From: Ruminococcaceae bacterium UBA5413
Lineage (GTDB): Bacteria > Bacillota > Clostridia > Oscillospirales > Acutalibacteraceae
Length of the DNA: 64,000 nucleotides
Reading direction: 5' to 3'
NCBI GenBank assembly: GCA_002409585.1
Contig: DHNP01000017.1
Location: forward strand, 35,037-99,036
How positions within the stretch are numbered: the first letter of the stretch is position 1; every line of letters begins with the position of its first letter. The translations under genes were made by a program, and so were the position numbers. This document shows positions 58,574-64,000 of this stretch, piece by piece. A model generated the notes under the pieces. That model was not told the origin of the DNA and ran no database searches. It worked only from the letters and a program-made list of their open reading frames with translations.

Positions 58574-59620
58574 TCATTTTTGTATGATTTCTATTTCCAC
58601 GTTGTTTGGGTCGGTTATAAGCATGGTCACACATTTTAACGCATCTATGTAAGAAGGTTTTTTCCGCACGGAGACGTTGTTTTTTCTGCAGGCTTCGTAA
58701 ATTAAATTGATATTATCGGTCTCGATACAAAAATGCCGGTAAATATCCCTGCTGGTTTCACGCACAGAGGCCGCGTCAGTATGTGTAAGGTAATGGATTA
58801 ATTCAAGGCGTGTCTGATTTGTAAGGTCAAAGTAGGTCAGCGTATGGTCGCCCATGTCTATAAAGCCTGATTTTTTAAGCCCGAGTATCCGCGAATAAAA
58901 GTTTTCAGATTTTCCGAGGTCCGAAACGTTTATGGCTATGTGGTTGATGGAAAGCACGCTTGCCGTGCCCGCAGGCGGTAAATCACCGTTTAAGGAGCGC
59001 GCGTGTTCCAAAGGCGTTAAATGGTGCGAGTCATTTAAAAGCCGTAACATAGTGCGGTCTTTCAGCACGTCTATTATGGTCACTGAGGCGTTGTCAAGTT
59101 CAAGGCAGCGGTAAAAGCGGCAGCTCATGTCCAAAAGGGAAAAAATAATTAATTTAAGTATGCCGCCGTGCGTCACAACCGCGACGGTTTTTTCTGAAGC
59201 GCCGTAACGGCTTTTTATATCCTGCACGGCGGCATCAACGCGGAGCTTCGCGTGGGCTAAAGAACCCTCGCCAGGCATAGGGTAGAAAAACGGCTCGCGC
59301 CGGTAATTTAAAAAATCATTGCCAAAGCTGCTTTTAAGCTCGTCCCTTGTAAGGCCGTCCCATTTGCCGAAATCAAGTTCGCTTAAACGCCCGTCGGCGG
59401 TTATACCGGCCGGCCTGCCTGCCGCAAGCGCGCGGGCGGTATCATACGCGCGGCTCAAAGGCGAAGTATAGATTATATCGATAGGCATGCCTTTTAATGA
59501 CTCGGCAAGCAGCCCGGCCTGCAGTTTTCCGCGCTCAGAAAGGGGGGTGTCGCTTCTTCCCTGGTAGCGCCCCTCGGAGTTCCACACGGTTTCAGCATGC
59601 CGTATCAGTAAGAATCGCAT
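58574..59620 (-). CDS. Fusion of histidine phosphatase and VOC (glyoxalase-like) domain
   Basis: In 348 residues the first 195 form a histidine-phosphatase domain: LIRHAETVWN with the phosphohistidine His8, YTSPLSRAYDTA, the acid Glu81 in SELDFG and His151 in VTHGG. Residues 222-347 form a VOC domain starting SINHIAINVSDLGKSENFY, with possible metal ligands His227, Glu273, His296 and Glu344. The frame is continuous, with no sign of a stop or frameshift. It overlaps deoR by 16 bases. Sugar-phosphate hydrolysis is likely, and the VOC domain's role is unknown. Confidence 0.88.
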   Translation of the reverse strand: MRFLLIRHAETVWNSEGRYQGRSDTPLSERGKLQAGLLAESLKGMPIDIIYTSPLSRAYDTARALAAGRPAGITADGRLSELDFGKWDGLTRDELKSSFGNDFLNYRREPFFYPMPGEGSLAHAKLRVDAAVQDIKSRYGASEKTVAVVTHGGILKLIIFSLLDMSCRFYRCLELDNASVTIIDVLKDRTMLRLLNDSHHLTPLEHARSLNGDLPPAGTASVLSINHIAINVSDLGKSENFYSRILGLKKSGFIDMGDHTLTYFDLTNQTRLELIHYLTHTDAASVRETSRDIYRHFCIETDNINLIYEACRKNNVSVRKKPSYIDALKCVTMLITDPNNVEIEIIQK

Positions 59621-60444
59621 GGCTGGCTTTCCTTATCAGAGTCGTCATGGCTTTGGGAAGAAGCTACAATCACGTTTGTAACCGATTGGAACGAGTCGAC
59701 ATCCTCTTTTTCGATGCCGTCGTCGGTTATCAGGGCGGTAATGCTTTGCAGGTCGCTTATCTTTGCAAATGTTACCGTGCCTATCTTGCTGCTGTCGCTG
59801 AGGACATAAATTTCGCAGCTTGAGGTAAGCACCTGCTGTATGCCGAGCGCATTGTCAAGGTTAGGCGTTGTGACGCCGTTTCTAAGCGTAACGCCGTTGC
59901 AGGAAACAAACGCCTTGTCTATATTCAGCCGTCCCAGCAATTCGCTTTTGATGGGCGATATTATGCTGTGATATTTGTTGCGGACGAAACCGCCAAGTAT
60001 AAATATAGTGTAGTCGGTGTTTTCTTCCAGCCATGAAGCAAAATGGATATCGTTCAATACTACGGTCAGGTTTTTTCTCTGCGGCAGCAGTTTTATGAGT
60101 TCTCCTGACGTCGTCCCGGATGTTATGGCTATGGTGTCGCCGTCCTCAATAAGCTGCAGCGCTTCACGTGCGATGGACCTTTTTTGGTTCAGCATTTTTG
60201 ATTCCTTTGTAGCCGGAAGCAGCTCCCTGCTGGTTTTTGTGTTGCTTATTGCGCCGCCGTGGGTTCTCGTTAAAAGATGCTCGTTTTCAAGGTCCCTTAA
60301 ATCGTTCCTTATGGTCGAGGCGGATACTCCAAAGATATCGCATAGTTCCGGAACTACAATTTTGCCGCGGTTGTTTATTAATTCGATTATTTTGCCTTTG
60401 CGTTCTTCGGCAAACATTGTGGTATTGTTTTGCTCGCAATCCAT
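59605..60444 (-). CDS. DeoR-family transcriptional regulator of the sugar locus
   Basis: The 279-residue repressor has an N-terminal helix-turn-helix (RKGKIIELINNRGKIVVPEL then VSASTIRNDLRDLE and THGG) and a C-terminal sugar-phosphate sensor domain (ITSGTTSGELIKLL, FVSCNGV, LSDSSKIG). DeoR proteins respond to phosphorylated sugars made by the pathway they control. The ATG has GGAG nine bases upstream. It is the first gene of the leftward operon and is divergent from the transketolase genes. Confidence 0.93.
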   Translation of the reverse strand: MDCEQNNTTMFAEERKGKIIELINNRGKIVVPELCDIFGVSASTIRNDLRDLENEHLLTRTHGGAISNTKTSRELLPATKESKMLNQKRSIAREALQLIEDGDTIAITSGTTSGELIKLLPQRKNLTVVLNDIHFASWLEENTDYTIFILGGFVRNKYHSIISPIKSELLGRLNIDKAFVSCNGVTLRNGVTTPNLDNALGIQQVLTSSCEIYVLSDSSKIGTVTFAKISDLQSITALITDDGIEKEDVDSFQSVTNVIVASSQSHDDSDKESQPCDSY

Positions 60445-60473
60445 ATGTTATCATCTCCATTCCGTACATTCTC

Positions 60474-60502
60474 ATTTTAACAAAGTAAACTGCTATTGTA
60501 AA
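60474..60502 (-). promoter_or_regulatory. Promoter of the deoR operon
   Basis: On the minus strand TTTACA (60497-60502) and TAAAAT (60474-60479) have a 17-base spacer, about 30 bp before the start codon. Confidence 0.68.
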
Positions 60503-60544
60503 TAGCTTTTTAGCATTTGATACGATATTTTAAGATATTTTCAC

Positions 60545-60582
60545 TTGACACGCGTATTATTTATTGATTATAATAAAATACG
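60545..60582 (+). promoter_or_regulatory. Promoter and likely operator of the transketolase operon
   Basis: Consensus TTGACA (60545-60550) and TATAAT (60569-60574) are 18 bases apart. CGTATT (60553-60558) and AATACG (60577-60582) form an inverted repeat around the -10 box, suitable for the DeoR protein encoded next door. Confidence 0.72.
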
Positions 60583-60705
60583 TTAATAAATAGTACTATA
60601 TAATACAATACAGCAACAGACAAACAGCGGCAAGCCTTTAACAACAATGTGCATAAACTGCGGTGCAGAAATTCATTTAATGCGGAAAAGATGATGATAT
60701 TTATT

Positions 60706-61554
60706 ATGGAAAAAGAAATAGACAGAAAGAAGTTGGAACTTTTAGCCGCGCGCATACGCCTTGAAAGCATAAGGGCCATGCACGCAAGCGGCGGCGGGCA
60801 CGTAGGCGGCTGTATGTCCATCGCCGAAGTGCTTGCGGTACTTTACGGCGGCATAATGCATTACAATCCGGAAAACCCGAAGGCTGAACCGCGGGATAAG
60901 CTTGTCCTTTCAAAGGGCCACTGCGGCCCGGCTCTTTACGCGGCGCTTGCGCTGTCGGGTTTTTTCCCGCTGGAGGAGCTCCTTACGCTGAACAAAAACG
61001 GCACGCGCCTGCCGAGCCACTGCGACATGCGTAAAACGCCGGGCATAGATATGACGACAGGCTCCCTCGGGCAGGGCGCTTCAACCGCGGCGGGGCTTGC
61101 GCTTGGGAAAAAGATGAAGAGCGAACCGGGCAATGTTTTTCTGATTTTAGGCGACGGAGAGTGCGATGAAGGCCAGGTGTGGGAAATGGTTATGTTTGCA
61201 AAGCAGCGCCGTCTTGACAACCTTATAACATTTGTAGACCTTAACCATCAGCAGCTTGACGGTTATACGGAGGATATATGCAGTATGGGCGGCTTATGCG
61301 GCAGGTTTACTTCTTTCGGCTGGGAAAGCTGCATCATAAACGGCAATGACGTATGCGCCGTTTATGATGCAGCGGCTAAGGCTGTGCTCAGGCACAGCGG
61401 TTCCCCCTCGTGCATTGTTTTAGATACTGTCAAGGGAAAAGGGTGGAGCCTTACCGAAGGCAAAACAGGCATACACCATATGGCGGTGACAGACGGCATG
61501 ATGGCTGAAGCGGAAAAAGAATTTGCGTTTGCGTTTGACAAAAGCGTAACCTGA
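60706..61554 (+). CDS. Transketolase N-terminal subunit
   Basis: The 282-residue ThDP-binding half of a split transketolase has HASGGGHVGGCMS, LSKGHCGPALYA, DMTTGSLGQG and the ThDP motif GDGECDEGQVWE followed by LNHQQLDG. It works with the next gene product to move two-carbon units between pentose, tetrose, triose and heptulose phosphates. ATG 60706 is used; ATGs at 60691 and 60694 are alternatives because ribosome-site evidence is weak. Confidence 0.93.
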   Translation: MEKEIDRKKLELLAARIRLESIRAMHASGGGHVGGCMSIAEVLAVLYGGIMHYNPENPKAEPRDKLVLSKGHCGPALYAALALSGFFPLEELLTLNKNGTRLPSHCDMRKTPGIDMTTGSLGQGASTAAGLALGKKMKSEPGNVFLILGDGECDEGQVWEMVMFAKQRRLDNLITFVDLNHQQLDGYTEDICSMGGLCGRFTSFGWESCIINGNDVCAVYDAAAKAVLRHSGSPSCIVLDTVKGKGWSLTEGKTGIHHMAVTDGMMAEAEKEFAFAFDKSVT

Positions 61555-61571
61555 GGAAAGCGGAGGAATTT

Positions 61572-62525
61572 ATGGAATTATCGGAATATAGCGTTGATAT
61601 GCGGACATCGCTTTGCAGCACGCTTATAGAACTTTCAAAAAACAACGGTAATATCGTATGGCTTGATGCCGATCTGCTGGCTTCAAGCGGCATGATGAAG
61701 TTTAAGGAAGCTTTTCCGGAGCGCGTTATAGACTGCGGCATACAGGAAGCAAACATGATGGGTGTTGCGTGCGGCCTGTCGGCCGAGGGCATGGTGCCGT
61801 TTGTACACTCGTTCGCGCCTTTCAGCAGCCGCCGCATAGCGGACCAAATTTTTGTTTCCGGCATATATGCCGGCCAGTCGGTGCGCATAGTTGGCAGTGA
61901 CCCGGGCATTTTGGCAGGCCCTAACGGAGGCACCCATATAAGCCTTGAAGACATGGCTATTCTTCGTTCAATGCCGGGGACCGTTGTGCTGGATCCGTGC
62001 GATGCGGCGCAGCTTACGGGCGTTATTAAGAATACCGTCTCTGAAAAAGGCATTTACTATATACGCCTTGCAAGGAAAAGTAAGGTGAAGTTTTACAGCA
62101 GTGGGCAGAACTTTACAGTAGGGAAGGCAGTGGTGTACAGGGAAGGGTCTGACGTAACCATAATAGCGGCCGGTGCGGTATGTATGGCTGAAGCCGTAAA
62201 AGCGGCGGGCATTTTACACGAAGACGGCATAGAAGCGCGCATACTTGATATGTTCACGGTTAAACCGCTGGACAGTGAAGCGGTTCTGCGGGCTGCCGCG
62301 GAAACACGTGCCGTAATCACACTTGAAAACCACAATATTTTAAACGGCCTCGGTTCGGCTGTCGCAGAAGTAATAGCGGAAAACAGCTGCGGCGTCCTTT
62401 TTAAGCGCATGGGAGTACCGGACTGTAAAGGTGAAGTGGGTACGCTGGAGTACCTGCTTGAAAAGTTCCATATGTCCGCTTCATATGTTGCGGATACCGC
62501 AAAAAAAATGTTAAAGGGAGGATAA
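61572..62525 (+). CDS. Transketolase C-terminal subunit
   Basis: This 317-residue partner carries the pyrimidine-binding and C-terminal domains, with RVIDCGIQEANMMGVACGLS holding the catalytic glutamate, FSSRRIADQIFVS and AAGAVCMAEAVKAA. GGAGG is five bases upstream. It follows the N-terminal half by 17 bp, the standard arrangement of split transketolases. Confidence 0.94.
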   Translation: MELSEYSVDMRTSLCSTLIELSKNNGNIVWLDADLLASSGMMKFKEAFPERVIDCGIQEANMMGVACGLSAEGMVPFVHSFAPFSSRRIADQIFVSGIYAGQSVRIVGSDPGILAGPNGGTHISLEDMAILRSMPGTVVLDPCDAAQLTGVIKNTVSEKGIYYIRLARKSKVKFYSSGQNFTVGKAVVYREGSDVTIIAAGAVCMAEAVKAAGILHEDGIEARILDMFTVKPLDSEAVLRAAAETRAVITLENHNILNGLGSAVAEVIAENSCGVLFKRMGVPDCKGEVGTLEYLLEKFHMSASYVADTAKKMLKGG

Positions 62526-62533
62526 TAAATAAA

Positions 62534-63196
62534 GTGGATAAAGAAAAAATTTTAAAGTGCGTTGACCACACAATATTATCACAGACGGCAACATGGGATG
62601 AGGTACAAAAGATCTGCGACGACGCAATGCTGTACCATACGGCATCGGTATGCATACCGCCGTGCTTTGTAAGTAAAGCAAAAAAGTACGTGGGCAGCCG
62701 TATGGCGGTGTGCACCGTCATAGGTTTTCCCAACGGCTACAGCACGACGGCGGTTAAAGAAGCAGAAACGGGGGATGCCGTCGAAAACGGCGCGGACGAG
62801 ATTGACATGGTCATTAATTTAGGCTGGGTAAAAGAAAAAAGATACGACAGCCTTTTAAACGAAATTAAGGCGGTAAAAGCGGCATGCGGCGGGAAAATAT
62901 TGAAAGTGATTATAGAAGCGTGCCTCCTGACGGAAGAAGAAAAGATCAGTATGTGCCGCGTTGTGACGGAGTCAGGCGCTGACTTTATCAAAACTTCAAC
63001 CGGCTTTTCAACTGGCGGCGCCACTTTTGAAGACGTAGCCCTGTTTAAAAAATATATTGGCGGGAACGTAAGGATAAAAGCCGCCGGAGGTATACGCTCT
63101 TTTGAGGATGCTGAAAAATTCATCAGGCTCGGCGCTTCAAGGCTTGGGACAAGCAGGCTTGTAAATCTGGTAAAGGGCGCGCGGAAGCCTGAATAA
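62534..63196 (+). CDS. deoC: Deoxyribose-phosphate aldolase
   Basis: This 220-residue class I aldolase cleaves 2-deoxyribose 5-phosphate to glyceraldehyde 3-phosphate and acetaldehyde. The Schiff-base lysine is in DFIKTSTGF, the proton-relay lysine in RIKAAGGIR, and VDHTIL and EIDMVINLGW are typical. The start is GTG with GGAGGA eleven bases upstream. No other nucleoside-catabolism gene is near, so it may act here on a related sugar phosphate. Confidence 0.93.
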   Translation: MDKEKILKCVDHTILSQTATWDEVQKICDDAMLYHTASVCIPPCFVSKAKKYVGSRMAVCTVIGFPNGYSTTAVKEAETGDAVENGADEIDMVINLGWVKEKRYDSLLNEIKAVKAACGGKILKVIIEACLLTEEEKISMCRVVTESGADFIKTSTGFSTGGATFEDVALFKKYIGGNVRIKAAGGIRSFEDAEKFIRLGASRLGTSRLVNLVKGARKPE

Positions 63197-63213
63197 TATC
63201 GGAGGAAAATGCC

Positions 63214-64000
63214 ATGGATATTTTCTGTATAGGGGAAGCGGTGATTGACTTTCTCCCGGGCGGGGAACCCGCAAGCTATATACGCAATTTAGGCGGGGCG
63301 CCTGCCAACGTTGCCATTGCCGTTTCGCGCAACGGCCTGGAGGCGGGTTTTTGCGGGAAAGTGGGCGACGATGACTTCGGGCGCTTTCTTGTAAGCACGC
63401 TTAAAGAAAATGGCGTTAGGTACTTATGCGACGGCTTCTGCGGCAGTGCCGTTACTACAATGGCGTTTGTAACTCTTACCGGCGGCGGGGAGCGTTCGTT
63501 TACTTTTGCGCGCAAGCCCGGCGCTGATATGTTCTTAACAAAAGAAGATGTAAAGAAAACAGACATAGAGTCAGCGACGGTAGTGCACGCCGGCTCGTGC
63601 TCGCTTTCGGCTGAGCCGGCGGCGTCGGCTACCTTTTATGCGCTCAGGCTTGCCGGAAGCATGGGCAAGATCGTAAGCTTTGACGTTAATTACCGGAACC
63701 TCATGTGGAAAAATGACAGCAAAGCCGCGGCTGAAAAAATATTTGAGGTTCTGCCGTATGTTGATTTACTAAAAGTTTCGGAAGAAGAAGCCGCGATGCT
63801 TGGCGGCGAGGACGGTTTTTTTAACCTTATGGAAAGTAACGGCCTGTCTGCCGTTGTTGAAACACTCGGACCTGAAGGCGCTGTGTGCTACTTTAAAGGC
63901 GGAACCTTAAGGGTGGGGGGGACTTCGGCAAAGCCGGTTGACACAACCGGAGCAGGAGATGCCTTTTGGGCCGGCTTCCTCTCAAAACTCGTCATGCAGG
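63214..64000 (+). CDS. PfkB-family carbohydrate kinase (fructokinase-like), 3' end outside window
   Basis: The first 262 residues of a ribokinase-fold kinase are present: DIFCIGEAVIDFLPG, the signature NLGGAPANVAIAVSRNG and the C-terminal anion-hole signature VDTTGAGDAFWAGF at the window edge. GGAGG is eight bases before the ATG. It resembles ScrK-type fructokinases, but the substrate is uncertain. It is the fourth gene of the transketolase operon. Confidence 0.9.
   Translation, partial: MDIFCIGEAVIDFLPGGEPASYIRNLGGAPANVAIAVSRNGLEAGFCGKVGDDDFGRFLVSTLKENGVRYLCDGFCGSAVTTMAFVTLTGGGERSFTFARKPGADMFLTKEDVKKTDIESATVVHAGSCSLSAEPAASATFYALRLAGSMGKIVSFDVNYRNLMWKNDSKAAAEKIFEVLPYVDLLKVSEEEAAMLGGEDGFFNLMESNGLSAVVETLGPEGAVCYFKGGTLRVGGTSAKPVDTTGAGDAFWAGFLSKLVMQ

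Noticed and set aside
1..64000. tRNA, rRNA, transposase, phage or CRISPR elements
   Set aside because: None was seen on reading both strands. Inverted repeats found are single hairpins, not arrays or transposon ends.

Overview
The window reads as a chromosomal segment of an anaerobic, endospore-forming member of the Clostridia (Bacillota), with composition and gene content suggesting the Oscillospiraceae/Ruminococcaceae side of the class. The reasons are a complete eight-gene spoIIIA operon, the nusB-xseA-xseB-ispA neighbourhood, strong Shine-Dalgarno sites with many GTG/TTG starts, and an Ech-type energy-converting [NiFe] hydrogenase. I see no tRNA, rRNA, insertion sequence, prophage or CRISPR array. 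Family names come from reading the translated sequences; no database was searched.

Layout. 1-5.3 kb (+): an anaerobic L-ascorbate pathway (ulaG, ulaF, ulaE) interleaved with genes for enzyme I and an HPr of the phosphotransferase system. 5.3-8.2 kb (-): a cadC-cadA metal-efflux pair with a promoter/operator at cadC. 8.5-10.4 kb (+): a chemoreceptor. 10.6-20.6 kb (-): one long cluster, echABCDEF-hypFCDE, with hypA-hypB-DUF3842-cooT transcribed divergently from 20.9 to 22.6 kb. Together these encode a membrane hydrogenase, all six Hyp maturation factors and a CooT-type nickel-binding protein. 22.7-29.2 kb: core genes mntP, rpmB, der, rpmF, yceD (DUF177), a small P-loop protein, pgi and dacF. 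29.4-32.3 kb (+): corA with a possible leader ORF, an unpaired class I fumarase beta subunit and a CDF transporter.

32.4-38.3 kb (+): a five-gene cassette of MBOAT acyltransferase, SGNH-like membrane-anchored protein, DASS-type anion transporter, AMP-forming acid ligase and carrier protein. It is built on the same logic as the Dlt (teichoic acid D-alanylation) system but differs in gene order and contains a transporter. I consider this the best candidate for an undescribed system. 38.5-41.3 kb (+): glucokinase, a YfbR-like nucleotidase and an LCP protein. 41.4-50.1 kb (-): spoIIIAA-AH, nusB, a TsaD/Kae1-like paralogue, xseA, xseB and ispA. 50.3-53.8 kb: an old-yellow-enzyme/NADH oxidase, a patatin-like lipase and a DUF3892 gene whose ribosome binding site can be sequestered in a hairpin.

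53.9-64 kb: a divergent sugar locus around a DeoR regulator. On one side are a histidine-phosphatase/VOC fusion, xylulokinase, a PPi-type phosphofructokinase, a class II aldolase and a ROK kinase. On the other are split transketolase, deoC and a PfkB kinase that runs off the window. Transketolase plus PPi-PFK plus aldolase without transaldolase fits a sedoheptulose-1,7-bisphosphate route for pentoses.
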